NCBI GenBank assembly: GCA_944322345.1
Contig: CALUOO010000020.1
Span: 1-37,855 of the forward strand
Direction of reading: 5' to 3'
DNA: 37,855 nucleotides
Source: an uncultured Bacteroides sp.
GTDB lineage: Bacteria; Bacteroidota; Bacteroidia; Bacteroidales; Bacteroidaceae
Part shown: piece by piece, positions 25,340 to 37,780 of the stretch
Layout of the letters: every line of letters begins with the position of its first letter
Position numbering within the stretch: the first letter of the stretch is position 1
Program-made: the position numbers and the translations under genes
The notes under the pieces: generated by a model
The model's input: the letters and a program-made list of their open reading frames with translations, nothing else
What the model was told of the DNA's origin: nothing
The model's database searches: none

Positions 25340-25451
25340 ATCTTTGTTACGTTATCTTTTGTTCACTTGTTTGATAATTATCTGATAGTCATATAGGTTA
25401 TTCACCCTGATGCCTTTGTAAATCGCCAAATGTAGTCAATAATTGTGGAAT

Positions 25452-25487
25452 AACCTTGCCAATAATGGGAATTTTGGCAAGGTTTTT
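25452..25487 (+). terminator. Orphan terminator-like hairpin upstream of lon
   Basis: AACCTTGCCAA (25452-25462) pairs with TTGGCAAGGTT (25474-25484), 11 perfect bp, then a T-run to 25487. No plus-strand gene ends nearby. It lies 45 bases upstream of the lon -7 box, so it may insulate lon from antisense or read-through transcription. Confidence 0.6.
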
Positions 25488-25531
25488 GCCTTTTTCCATG
25501 ATAAGTCGCTTTATTATTAATAATAATCAAT

Positions 25532-25539
25532 TAACTTTG
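25532..25539 (+). promoter_or_regulatory. lon promoter -7 box
   Basis: TAACTTTG fits TAnnTTTG, 52 bases before the lon ATG. An upstream TTTA is the only weak -33 match. No heat-shock inverted repeat seen. Confidence 0.55.
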
Positions 25540-25591
25540 CAAACGATTTATGCACATGTAACGATGACATAAACTAACTTAAAACGAACAG

Positions 25592-28060
25592 ATGAAAGGA
25601 AAGTTTTTTTTGGAAGGTGTAAGTGATAACAACGGCTTTTCGCTTATTACAGATTATGATGGCAATGATGAACATATATTTGATGTAGATATAAAGTCGG
25701 GGGCAATACTCCCGATACTCCCCCTTCGTAATATGGTTTTATTCCCCGGTGTTTTTCTGCCCATTACCGTAGGGCGGAAATCATCGCTACGATTAGTACG
25801 TGAGGCTGAGAAAAAAAGAAGTGATATTGCCGTAGTCTGCCAAAAAACAGCGCAGACCGAAGATCCTAGACTTGAAGACCTGCACACGATTGGAACCGTA
25901 GGGCGTATTGTGCGTATCCTTGAGATGCCAGATCAGACAACAACTGTCATTCTTCAAGGCATGAAACGTCTGCAACTGAAGGAAATAACGGAAACGGTGC
26001 CTTATTTGAAAGGTGAGGTAGATCTGTTAGAAGAAGAAATACCTAATAAGGAGGACAAAGAGTTTCAGGCATTGATAGAGGCTTGTAAAGACTTGACTAT
26101 GCGCTACATCAAATCGTCGGATGTAATGCATCAGGACTCTATATTTGCTATCAGGAACATTAACAGCCCCATTTTCCTGATTAACTTTATCTGCTCTAAC
26201 CTTCCATTCAAGAAGGATGAGAAGATTAATTTATTGTCCATTAACTCTATACGAGAACGGGCTTATCACTTGTTGGAGATACTGAATCGTGAGGTACAGT
26301 TGGCAGAGATAAAGGCATCCATTCAAATGCGTGCGCGTGAGGATATAGATCAGCAGCAGCGTGAGTATTTCCTACAACAACAGATTAAGACTATTCAAGA
26401 TGAGTTAGGAGGCGGTGGACAGGAGCAAGAGATTGAGGAAATGCGTCAAAAAGCAGAGAAGATGCACTGGAGCCAGGAGGTGAAAGAAGTATTTGCTAAA
26501 GAACTGGCTAAGCTGGAACGTACCCATCCTCAGTCGCCAGACTTCAGCGTTCAGTTGAACTATCTACAGACGATGCTTAACCTACCATGGGGAATCTACA
26601 CTACGGACAACCTGAACTTGAAGAATGCCGAAAAGATATTGAATAAGGATCACTACGGACTTGAAAAGGTGAAAGAACGCATTCTGGAACATTTGGCAGT
26701 ATTAAAGTTAAAGGGAGATATGAAGTCGCCTATTATCTGTCTGTATGGCCCTCCGGGGGTGGGAAAAACATCACTTGGTAAGTCTATTGCTGCTGCTCTC
26801 AAAAGGAAATATGTGCGCATGTCGCTGGGTGGTGTGCATGACGAGGCGGAAATTCGTGGACATCGTAAAACATACATCGGTGCTATGCCAGGACGAATTA
26901 TCAAAAGTCTGATAAAGGCTGGCTCTTCTAACCCTGTTTTTATTCTCGATGAGATAGATAAGGTCAGTTCCGATCGCCAAGGTGATCCTTCTTCTGCCCT
27001 ATTAGAGGTACTCGATCCTGAGCAGAATACAGCATTCCATGATAACTTTTTGGATGTAGACTACGACTTGTCCAAAATCCTTTTTATAGCTACAGCTAAT
27101 AATTTGAATACCATTCCAGCTCCTTTACTTGATCGGATGGAGCTAATTGAGGTAAGCGGTTATATTACAGAAGAGAAAATTGAGATCGCTAAAAGGCATC
27201 TGGTACCAAAGGAGATGGAAGCTAATGGACTGAAAAAAAACGATATTAAGCTCCCTAAGGAGACACTAGAGACTATTATAGAGTCCTACACTCGTGAGAG
27301 TGGAGTACGTGAGTTAGAAAAGAAGATTGGTAAAATTCTTCGCAAATCTGCTCGGCAGTATGCTACCGAAGGTATATTCAACAAGAAGGAGATTAAGCCT
27401 GCCGACTTATATGACTTCTTGGGTGCACCTGAATACACGCGTGATAAATATCAGGGGAATGAATATGCAGGAGTTGTTACTGGGTTAGCCTGGACAGCTG
27501 TAGGTGGTGAGATCCTTTTTGTCGAAACCAGTTTGAGCCGTGGAAAAGGGGGACGTTTAACGCTAACAGGTAATTTGGGAGATGTGATGAAAGAGTCTGC
27601 TATGCTAGCATTGGAATACATCAAGGCACACGCTTCTATCCTCGACTTGGACGAAGAAATATTTGATAATTGGAATATTCATATTCATGTTCCCGAAGGA
27701 GCAATACCTAAAGACGGTCCTTCAGCGGGTATCACGATGGCTACCTCGTTGGCTTCTGCTCTGACACAGCGGAAGGTAAAAGCAAACCTTGCTATGACAG
27801 GCGAAATTACATTGCGTGGTAAGGTCCTTCCTGTAGGAGGAATTAAAGAGAAAATATTGGCTGCTAAGCGTGCAGGAATCAAGGAAATCATAATGAGTGT
27901 AGAGAACAAAAAGAACATAGATGAGATACAGGACATTTATCTGAAAGGACTTACTTTTCATTATGTGAACGACATAAAAGAGGTATTCTCTATTGCACTG
28001 ACCAACGAGAAAGTAGCAGATGCCATTGATCTATCAGTAAAGAGACCTAATCAAGCATGA
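25592..28060 (+). CDS. lon: ATP-dependent Lon protease
   Basis: 822 residues. N-terminal substrate-binding domain (about 38-235) and coiled coil, AAA+ module with Walker A GPPGVGKT (386-393) and Walker B DEID (453-456), and C-terminal protease domain with Ser711 in KDGPSAG and Lys754 in GGIKEK; the 43-residue Ser-Lys spacing equals that of E. coli Lon. Cytoplasmic protein quality control. Its stop overlaps the tgt start by 4 bases, so the two are translationally linked. Confidence 0.97.
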   Translation: MKGKFFLEGVSDNNGFSLITDYDGNDEHIFDVDIKSGAILPILPLRNMVLFPGVFLPITVGRKSSLRLVREAEKKRSDIAVVCQKTAQTEDPRLEDLHTIGTVGRIVRILEMPDQTTTVILQGMKRLQLKEITETVPYLKGEVDLLEEEIPNKEDKEFQALIEACKDLTMRYIKSSDVMHQDSIFAIRNINSPIFLINFICSNLPFKKDEKINLLSINSIRERAYHLLEILNREVQLAEIKASIQMRAREDIDQQQREYFLQQQIKTIQDELGGGGQEQEIEEMRQKAEKMHWSQEVKEVFAKELAKLERTHPQSPDFSVQLNYLQTMLNLPWGIYTTDNLNLKNAEKILNKDHYGLEKVKERILEHLAVLKLKGDMKSPIICLYGPPGVGKTSLGKSIAAALKRKYVRMSLGGVHDEAEIRGHRKTYIGAMPGRIIKSLIKAGSSNPVFILDEIDKVSSDRQGDPSSALLEVLDPEQNTAFHDNFLDVDYDLSKILFIATANNLNTIPAPLLDRMELIEVSGYITEEKIEIAKRHLVPKEMEANGLKKNDIKLPKETLETIIESYTRESGVRELEKKIGKILRKSARQYATEGIFNKKEIKPADLYDFLGAPEYTRDKYQGNEYAGVVTGLAWTAVGGEILFVETSLSRGKGGRLTLTGNLGDVMKESAMLALEYIKAHASILDLDEEIFDNWNIHIHVPEGAIPKDGPSAGITMATSLASALTQRKVKANLAMTGEITLRGKVLPVGGIKEKILAAKRAGIKEIIMSVENKKNIDEIQDIYLKGLTFHYVNDIKEVFSIALTNEKVADAIDLSVKRPNQA

Positions 28061-29187
28061 CATTCGAATTACAATATACCGATACTCAAAGCAATGCCCG
28101 TGCTGGTCTGATAACAACCGACCACGGGCAAATCCAGACACCTATCTTCATGCCAGTAGGCACTTTAGGAACCGTAAAAGGAGTTCACCTGACCGAACTA
28201 AAAGAAGATATTCAGGCACAGATTATTCTGGGTAATACGTATCATCTTTACTTGCGGCCGGGACTCGATGTGCTAGAGCAGGCAGGTGGGCTACATCGTT
28301 TCAATGGCTTCGATCGTCCCATGCTGACGGACAGTGGAGGGTTTCAGGTGTTCTCACTGTCCAGTATTCGAAAATTGCATGAAGAAGGTGCTGAGTTCCG
28401 TTCACATATCGATGGCAGCAAGCACTTCTTTACTCCGGAGAAGGTAATGGATATAGAACGTACTATTGGTGCTGATATAATGATGGCATTTGACGAGTGT
28501 ACGCCCGGTGATGCAGATTATGCATATGCTAAGAAATCATTGGCACTTACTCATCGGTGGTTGGACCGTTGCATACAGCGTTTCAACGAGACAACACCCA
28601 AGTATGGATACAATCAGTCTCTTTTCCCTATCGTACAAGGCTGTGTTTATCCCGACCTGCGTAAGCAATCAGCAGAGTTTATCGCATCCAAGAATGCGGA
28701 TGGTAATGCTATTGGTGGGCTGGCAGTAGGAGAACCTGTAGAAAAGATGTATGAAATGATTGAGATTGTCAACGAGATTCTTCCCAAAGATAAGCCCCGT
28801 TACTTGATGGGTGTCGGCACACCGGTCAATATCCTTGAAGGTATCGAACGTGGAGTAGATATGTTTGACTGTGTCATGCCAACCCGAAATGGCCGTAACG
28901 GAATGTTGTTCACAAAAGAAGGCATCATGAATATGCGCAATAAGAAATGGGAAAATGATTTCTCCCCTATCGAAGAAAATGGTGCTTCGTATGTGGATAC
29001 ACTCTACAGTAAAGCCTATTTGCGCCATCTTTTTCATGCACAGGAATTACTGGCGATGCAGATAGCCTCTATACATAATCTTGCATTCTATCTATGGTTG
29101 GCAAAAGAAGCGCGTAAACATATTATTGCAGGGGACTTCTCTACATGGAAGTCTATAATGATAAAGAAAGTCTCAACAAGATTATAA
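28057..29187 (+). CDS. tgt: tRNA-guanine transglycosylase lacking the zinc cysteines
   Basis: 376 residues. Exchanges G34 for preQ1 in tRNAs with GUN anticodons. Asp92 in DSGGFQVFS, FDECTPGD (145-152) and nucleophile Asp271 in MFDCVMPTRNGRNG are present. The usual zinc set Cys-x-Cys-x2-Cys...His is broken: the stretch before YLRHL reads ASYVDTLYSKA (310-320) with no cysteine, while the last ligand His340 (ASIHNL) remains. Reading frame is intact and length normal, so this is a real variant rather than an error; I believe close relatives share it. Followed 2 bases later by an LptF/G-type gene. Confidence 0.92.
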   Translation: MTFELQYTDTQSNARAGLITTDHGQIQTPIFMPVGTLGTVKGVHLTELKEDIQAQIILGNTYHLYLRPGLDVLEQAGGLHRFNGFDRPMLTDSGGFQVFSLSSIRKLHEEGAEFRSHIDGSKHFFTPEKVMDIERTIGADIMMAFDECTPGDADYAYAKKSLALTHRWLDRCIQRFNETTPKYGYNQSLFPIVQGCVYPDLRKQSAEFIASKNADGNAIGGLAVGEPVEKMYEMIEIVNEILPKDKPRYLMGVGTPVNILEGIERGVDMFDCVMPTRNGRNGMLFTKEGIMNMRNKKWENDFSPIEENGASYVDTLYSKAYLRHLFHAQELLAMQIASIHNLAFYLWLAKEARKHIIAGDFSTWKSIMIKKVSTRL

Positions 29188-29189
29188 AC

Positions 29190-30287
29190 ATGAAAAGTAA
29201 CCGATTTATTAAACGGCTAGACTTATATATCATCAAGAAATTCTTGGGGACATATGTCTTTGCTATTGCATTGATTATTTCTATAGCAGTAGTGTTTGAC
29301 TTTAATGAGAAAATGGATAAGTTGATGGAGCATGAAGCTCCATGGGATAAGATTATCTTTGAATACTATATGAACTTTATCCCATACTTTTCTAATTTAT
29401 TTAGTCCATTATTTGTATTCATTGCTGTTATATTTTTTACATCCAAATTGGCCGAAAATTCAGAGATTATTGCCATGTTCTCTACAGGGATGAGCTTTAA
29501 AAGAATGATGCGACCATATATGATTTCTGCTGCAATTATTGCGGTTGTGACATTTACTTTAAGTGCTTATGTTATTCCCAAGGGTAGTATTATACGATTA
29601 AATTTTGAGGATAGATACATTAAACCTAAGAAAAAAAATACAGCGCAGAATGTTCAATTAGAAGTCGCTGATGGAGTTATTGCCTACATTGATAGTTATA
29701 ATGATGCAATGAAAACAGGAAACAGATTTTCACTTGATAAATTTGTTGATAAGAAACTTGTATCACACTTAACAGCACGACGTATCACTTATGATACTGC
29801 TGTTGTAAATAAATGGACTATTCATAACTATATGATTAGGGAGGTAGATGGATTAAAAGAAAGGATTATTAAGGGAGAACGAATGGATTCTATTATTAAT
29901 ATGGACCCATCTGATTTTTTAATTATGAAGAATCAGCAAGAAATGTTGACTAGTCCTGAACTTAGCGATTATATTGAGAAACAAAAACGAAGAGGTTTTG
30001 CGAATATTAAGGAATTTGAAATTGAATATCATAAACGAATAGCAATGTCATTTGCTTCATTTATATTGACAATCATTGGAGTTTCTCTTTCTTCTAGAAA
30101 AACAAAAGGTGGAATGGGACTTCATTTAGGTATAGGATTAGGATTAAGTTTTTCATATATTTTATTTCAAACGGTGACTTCTACGTTTGCAGTCAATGGT
30201 AATGTTCCTCCATTTATAGCTGTATGGATTCCTAATATTCTCTATGCATTTATAGCCTTTTTCTTATATCAAAAAGCTCCTAAATAA
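29190..30287 (+). CDS. LptF/LptG-family permease (lipopolysaccharide export)
   Basis: 365 residues from ATG 29190 (MKSNRFIKRLDLYIIKKFLG); a start at 29145 would overlap tgt. YjgP/YjgQ fold: three N-terminal membrane spans (about 14-35, 60-85, 100-120), a large periplasmic beta-jellyroll region, then three C-terminal spans (about 280-300, 305-330, 337-360). DLYIIKKFLGTY is the typical N-terminal signature. Partner of LptB in moving LPS from the inner membrane. Which of LptF or LptG it is cannot be told. Strongly AT-rich against the preceding tgt. Confidence 0.88.
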   Translation: MKSNRFIKRLDLYIIKKFLGTYVFAIALIISIAVVFDFNEKMDKLMEHEAPWDKIIFEYYMNFIPYFSNLFSPLFVFIAVIFFTSKLAENSEIIAMFSTGMSFKRMMRPYMISAAIIAVVTFTLSAYVIPKGSIIRLNFEDRYIKPKKKNTAQNVQLEVADGVIAYIDSYNDAMKTGNRFSLDKFVDKKLVSHLTARRITYDTAVVNKWTIHNYMIREVDGLKERIIKGERMDSIINMDPSDFLIMKNQQEMLTSPELSDYIEKQKRRGFANIKEFEIEYHKRIAMSFASFILTIIGVSLSSRKTKGGMGLHLGIGLGLSFSYILFQTVTSTFAVNGNVPPFIAVWIPNILYAFIAFFLYQKAPK

Positions 30288-30379
30288 TATTTTTGAAGGT
30301 TATTGATTTAATGGTAATTTTTTTAAGAAATTATATTCGATAGTGAAAGTGATAAATTGCATATTTTAGGAAAAAACTA

Positions 30380-31080
30380 ATTTATCATTAGTATCCCGTT
30401 AAAATCGGGACAAACTAACTATTAATCAAACAACCATGGAAAAAGTAAAAAACAAGTTTTTAGTATTATTAAGAACTGTCTTCTAAACAATCTTTAAATC
30501 ATATTTTGTTTGTAAGAGAGATCTTAGGATTGGCAGAACTTCATATATTGACCGTTCTAATCTCATATCATGTTGGATTATGACAACAAGACAATAATTT
30601 ATAACAACTGTACTGATTTGGATTCAAACGGAGTTCTTCGCAGTACTCCCAAACTTCTTAATTTTTATATGCTGCTTTAATCATATGAAGAACAGCTCGA
30701 TGTGCCAGCGTTTCTATAAGTTCGATAATTTCACGTGAAGTAATGAAAAGACAAACTCTCTCTACCCCTGATTTTCGTCTCTGTACTTCACTTATCGCCA
30801 ACTATCCAGAATTATGTCGGTAAGTTTTATCATAGAATTGTCAGGTACGTTCTTTGGTAATTAGTATTTCCATCTACTTCATTGTTTTTGAATTACATAC
30901 GGATGCTGTAGAGGTGTGGAGATATGCAGAATTTATACTTTCAGGTCATGTAACATATGAGTTTTGTATCACCTTTCTTCTTGCGAAACTTGGCCCATCC
31001 AGAAGATTGACAGGCATAAAGATATTGTAGTAAAACCGGAGATATGCACATGCCCTTTTAACTTAACGTGAGTTCGAAAT
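30380..31080 (-). mobile_element. IS4-family transposase fossil
   Basis: Minus-strand reading gives scattered but unmistakable pieces of a Bacteroides IS4 transposase: WAKFRKKKGDTKLICYM, then IKLTDIILDSW, then KRWHIELFF-LKQHIKIKKFGST, then VIIQHDMRLERSIYEVL, separated by stops and shifts. A short inverted pair TCCCG/CGGGA (30394-30410) near the low end fits the terminal structure of these elements. No intact frame, so inactive. It fills most of the 30288-31470 gap; the 5' third of the transposase is gone. Confidence 0.8.
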
Positions 31081-31143
31081 AAAAATTAAAAGATGACTCG
31101 TTGAACATTATTAACGTAAGTTTTACTAATGACGAACAACTTT

Positions 31144-31335
31144 CTATTTTTTGCTTTTATATCGAACACACATTATCTTAGCCATATCATGACTTGAGAA
31201 TTCTCCCGTTTGGGCCGTCAAACTTTATTTTCGGGAGAATGCCTAAAGATACAAAAAAATAACTGATTCACAATGCTTTGTGTATGAACTAGTTGGCTGA
31301 TTTTATAGCATTTACTGAATGTCCTTAATTAATGG
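31144..31335 (-). mobile_element. Decayed IS remnant, copy C (leader plus 13-codon stub)
   Basis: Leader at 31255-31330 aligns with copies A and B (CAATGCTTTGTGTATGAACT, ATTTTATAGCATTTACTGAA). A hairpin arm pair at 31200-31240 (ATTCTCCCG and CGGGAGAAT) lies between leader and stub. ATG at 31185 opens MAKIMCVRYKSKK then stops. The rest of the element is missing; it abuts the IS4 fossil, so two elements may have been nested. Confidence 0.5.
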
Positions 31336-31470
31336 TATCTTTATTGTAGTTAATAAATTGATATATTGAATTTTGTTGTTGTATGGTTATAGACGTTATT
31401 ATAATTATTCTTAGACATTAATCTTAAAAACAAACATCAGGGATAGAGACTTGTCGCATTTGTCTAATAT

Positions 31471-32364
31471 TCAGCATTTTATATTTAATTCATTTAATAT
31501 TTTACGGATAGCCTCAAATGTTGTAATTCTTGTTGGTACTAATGGTAAACGTAGCTTATTTTCAATCATTCCCATCGCATTTAGCATAGATTTTACACCA
31601 GCAGGATTTCCATCGATGAATAAAAGATTAAATAATTCCGTAAATTTATGATGAATAGTTAATGCATTAGTAAAATCTCCTTGAAGTGCTAAACGTGTCA
31701 TTCGACTAAATTCTCGGGGAAAGGCATTACCTATGACAGAAATGACTCCAACAGCACCAAGGGCTATTAATGGAAAAGTAATTCCATCATCTCCTGAGAT
31801 TACATCAAAATTATCAGGTTTATTTTTAATGATATCATCCATTTGAGTTATATTTCCTGAAGCCTCCTTAATAGCAATTACATTTTTTATATTTTGTGCT
31901 ATGCGTAATGTGGTTTCTGCGGTCATATTCACTCCAGTTCGTCCTGGTACATTATAAAGAACAATAGGAAGACTTGTAGATTCGGCAATTGTTCTATAAT
32001 GTTGATAAATTCCTTCCTGAGAAGGTTTATTATAATATGGCACTACAGACAATATTGCATCAACTCCTGTAAAGTCGTCTGTTTTCAAAGTCTCGACGAC
32101 AGCACGTGTATTATTGCCGCCTACTCCTAATAAAATAGGGATTCTACCATTTACACGTTCTATTACTATTTCCTTTATTTTCTTCTTTTCCTTTTCTGTT
32201 AAAGTTGGTGTTTCTGCAGTAGTCCCTAATACACATAGGAAATCTGCATTGTTTTGCAGTAAATAATCTACTAATCGTAATAATGCATCATAATCAACAC
32301 TTTCATCTTCTTTAAAAGGAGTGATTAATGCTACTCCCATCCCTTTCAATTTTGTTTGTATCAT
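31471..32364 (-). CDS. dapA: 4-Hydroxy-tetrahydrodipicolinate synthase
   Basis: 297 residues. Condenses pyruvate with aspartate semialdehyde in the lysine/diaminopimelate pathway. Schiff-base Lys166 in VIAIKEASG, pyruvate-loop GTTAE (47-51), and Tyr137 in VLYNVPGRTG. TIM barrel, typical length. A TACTTTTG -7 box reads on the minus strand at 32398-32405 in the 58-base gap from ligA, so dapA can be transcribed on its own. Confidence 0.95.
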   Translation of the reverse strand: MIQTKLKGMGVALITPFKEDESVDYDALLRLVDYLLQNNADFLCVLGTTAETPTLTEKEKKKIKEIVIERVNGRIPILLGVGGNNTRAVVETLKTDDFTGVDAILSVVPYYNKPSQEGIYQHYRTIAESTSLPIVLYNVPGRTGVNMTAETTLRIAQNIKNVIAIKEASGNITQMDDIIKNKPDNFDVISGDDGITFPLIALGAVGVISVIGNAFPREFSRMTRLALQGDFTNALTIHHKFTELFNLLFIDGNPAGVKSMLNAMGMIENKLRLPLVPTRITTFEAIRKILNELNIKC

Positions 32365-32397
32365 GATTTTAATTATAATCTATAATGATGATGTATG

Positions 32398-32405
32398 CAA
32401 AAGTA
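32398..32405 (-). promoter_or_regulatory. Probable -7 box for dapA
   Basis: TACTTTTG on the minus strand, matching TAnnTTTG, 33 bases before the dapA ATG and in the gap after ligA. Confidence 0.5.
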
Positions 32406-32422
32406 CGGATATTTTTTATACT

Positions 32423-35151
<2,729 letters not shown>

Positions 35152-35224
35152 AGTTCTAAGATACTTTATTTTCACAAAGATTACAAATTTGATTTATATG
35201 TTTTTATTAATAGCATAGATTATT

Positions 35225-36766
35225 TTAAAAAGGTAAAGGTCCTTCAGTGGACGTAAAAGAGCTTTCTGTTTGAGATATAAAGTCGGAAGTGACAGGGGGA
35301 ATATCCGCGTTGACTTTAGAGCTTAACATTGTGCTTTCTGTTTCCGGCATTGGTATAACTGTATCATCTTCAGGGTTGGAAAATCTAGTAAATTCTCCTT
35401 TGAAACGCAATAAAACATCTCCTACTGCGCCATTACGATGTTTAGCTATAATGATTTCAGCCATTCCTCGGAGGTCATTGCCTCGATCATCTTGATAAAT
35501 CTTGTAATATTCTGGTCGATGGATAAAACATACCATATCTGCATCTTGCTCAATGGCTCCAGATTCACGGAGATCACTCAATTGGGGACGTTTCCCATCA
35601 ATTCCTTCACGATTTTCCACACTACGATTCAATTGAGACAAAGCTATGATAGGAATATTCAGCTCTTTGGCTAGTCCTTTTAATGAACGTGAAATAGTAC
35701 TCACTTCTTCTTGGCGACTTCCAAAAGCCATTCCACTGGCATTCATCAATTGTAAATAGTCAATAATGATTAGCTTTACATCATGTTCACGTACTAAACG
35801 ACGTGCTTTAGTGCGGAGCTCAAATACGGATAATGAAGGGGTATCATCTACGTATAAAGGTGCATCTAATAAATCTTTCAACTTGTAGTCTAACTGTTGC
35901 CACTCATATGTGGCTAATTGTCCACTTTTTATCTTCTCACTTGGTATTTCGCAAACATTGGATATCAATCGGTTAACTAATTGAACATTACTCATTTCAA
36001 GAGAAAATAAGGCGACTGGATTTCGAAAATTCACTGCAATATTTTTTGCCATAGAGAGAACAAATGCTGTTTTGCCCATAGCTGGACGGGCGGCAATAAT
36101 TATGAGATCTGAATTTTGCCACCCGGAAGTCATCTTATCCAATTTTGTAAATCCACTTTCCAACCCACTTAATCCATCAGTTCTTGCTGCTGCTTTTTGA
36201 ATCAGTTTATATGCTTCATCAATTACAGGATTGATTTGCGTATAATCTTTTTTCATATTTTGTTGTGAAATCTCAAAAAGCTTACCTTCTGCTTCTTGCA
36301 TTAAATCATCTACATCCAAGGTCTCATCAAAAGCCTTACTTTGAATATTACTAGTAAATGTTATTAATTCTCGTGCTAATGCTTTCTGAGCGATAATTCT
36401 GGCGTGGTATTCTATATGAGCTGAAGATGCTACTTTACTACTGAGTTGAGTAATGTAAAATGGACCTCCTACTTCTTCTAATTCTCCGCGTTTGCTAAGC
36501 TGTTCTTTTACTGTTAGAATATCAACGGGCTTTTGATTAACGGCAAGATCTGTAATTGCTGAATAAATTAATTGATGACGATGTTCATAAAAAGATTCAG
36601 GACGAAGGATTTCACTGACAAGTGAATATGCATCTTTTTCAATCATCAATGCACCTAAAACTGCTTCTTCTAGTTCGGGAGCCTGAGGTTGAATTCGTCC
36701 ATAATCATTAATAGGCTGAATTTTTGTCGATTTAGAATTGCGGATATTTCGTCTTTGCTCTGGCAT
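35225..36766 (-). CDS. dnaB: Replicative DNA helicase
   Basis: 513 residues. N-terminal primase-interacting domain (about 25-130), then a RecA-like hexameric helicase core with Walker A ARPAMGKTA (about 226-234) and Walker B LIIIDYLQLM. No intein. It unwinds the fork. The C-terminal 60 residues are Ser/Pro/Thr-rich. Its promoter (TTTG, 21-base spacer, TATCTTTG) overlaps the divergent ispE promoter region. Confidence 0.97.
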   Translation of the reverse strand: MPEQRRNIRNSKSTKIQPINDYGRIQPQAPELEEAVLGALMIEKDAYSLVSEILRPESFYEHRHQLIYSAITDLAVNQKPVDILTVKEQLSKRGELEEVGGPFYITQLSSKVASSAHIEYHARIIAQKALARELITFTSNIQSKAFDETLDVDDLMQEAEGKLFEISQQNMKKDYTQINPVIDEAYKLIQKAAARTDGLSGLESGFTKLDKMTSGWQNSDLIIIAARPAMGKTAFVLSMAKNIAVNFRNPVALFSLEMSNVQLVNRLISNVCEIPSEKIKSGQLATYEWQQLDYKLKDLLDAPLYVDDTPSLSVFELRTKARRLVREHDVKLIIIDYLQLMNASGMAFGSRQEEVSTISRSLKGLAKELNIPIIALSQLNRSVENREGIDGKRPQLSDLRESGAIEQDADMVCFIHRPEYYKIYQDDRGNDLRGMAEIIIAKHRNGAVGDVLLRFKGEFTRFSNPEDDTVIPMPETESTMLSSKVNADIPPVTSDFISQTESSFTSTEGPLPF

Positions 36767-36788
36767 AATTTTCTTTATAATAGACCGA

Positions 36789-36821
36789 CAAAGATAAAAC
36801 AGATTTTAGTAACTTTGCAAA
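36789..36821. promoter_or_regulatory. Overlapping divergent promoters of dnaB and ispE
   Basis: Minus strand: TATCTTTG (36789-36796) with TTTG 21 bases upstream (36818-36821), the full consensus for dnaB. Plus strand: TAACTTTG (36810-36817) for ispE, whose -33 is not evident. The dnaB -33 box directly follows the ispE -7 box, so the two polymerases should compete. Confidence 0.6.
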
Positions 36822-36873
36822 TACAAAATCAATTTAACTAATCAATCGTTTTAAAATATCAATTACTTGTAGA

Positions 36874-37701
36874 ATGATTACTTTTCCAAATGCGAAAATA
36901 AATTTAGGATTATCAGTAATAAGAAAAAGAACGGATGGATTCCATGATTTGGAAACGGTGTTTTATCCAGTTCCTCTGAGAGACTCGCTTGAAATTTATT
37001 CTTTATCAAATAAGCAAGAAAAGTTTTCCTTACATCAATATGGTAAAGTTATACTAGGAATTCCCGAAAGTAATTTAGCAGTAAAAGCCTATCTATTATT
37101 AAAAAAAGAGTTTGATCTTCCTCCGATTGACATTCATTTATATAAAAATATTCCCTCTGGGGCTGGTCTTGGAGGAGGATCTGCAGATGCAGCTTTTATG
37201 ATTAAATTGTTAAATGAAAAATTTCAATTGAACTTATCTGATTACCAATTGGAAAGATATGCATCTGTCTTAGGAGCTGATTGTGCTTTTTTCATTAGAA
37301 ATAAGCCTGTTTTTGCAAAAGGAATTGGAAATGAGTTTTTCCCGATTCAATTGTCCTTAAAAGGATATCAAATTGTTGTGGTGAAACCGGATATTTTTAT
37401 CTCAACCAAAGAAGCTTTTGCAAACGTACAACCTATGCAACCAAAATATTCAGTAAAAGAAATTATTCATAAACCTATTCAATATTGGAAAGATTTACTG
37501 ATTAATGATTTTGAATGTAGTGTATATCCACGTTATCCTATCATAAAAAAAATAAAAGAAAAGTTATATGAATGTGGGGCTATTTATGCTTCTATGAGCG
37601 GATCTGGTTCATCTATATTTGGCTTATTTGGACCAAATGTTTCTCTTCCTAATTTAAAATTTGATCGTAACATATTCTATTTTCAGACAATACTTCAGTA
37701 A
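36874..37701 (+). CDS. ispE: 4-Diphosphocytidyl-2-C-methyl-D-erythritol kinase
   Basis: 275 residues. GHMP kinase of the non-mevalonate isoprenoid pathway. NAKINLGL (5-12) with the substrate-side lysine, ATP-loop PSGAGLGGGSADAA near 90-103, and the C-terminal SGSGSSIFGLF loop. Normal length. Divergent from dnaB. Confidence 0.95.
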   Translation: MITFPNAKINLGLSVIRKRTDGFHDLETVFYPVPLRDSLEIYSLSNKQEKFSLHQYGKVILGIPESNLAVKAYLLLKKEFDLPPIDIHLYKNIPSGAGLGGGSADAAFMIKLLNEKFQLNLSDYQLERYASVLGADCAFFIRNKPVFAKGIGNEFFPIQLSLKGYQIVVVKPDIFISTKEAFANVQPMQPKYSVKEIIHKPIQYWKDLLINDFECSVYPRYPIIKKIKEKLYECGAIYASMSGSGSSIFGLFGPNVSLPNLKFDRNIFYFQTILQ

Positions 37702-37780
37702 AATTTAAGCTCGAGTAACTTTGAAAAAATTAAAACAAATAAGTACTGTGTTAAGAAAATATAATATAGACTTTCAAATT

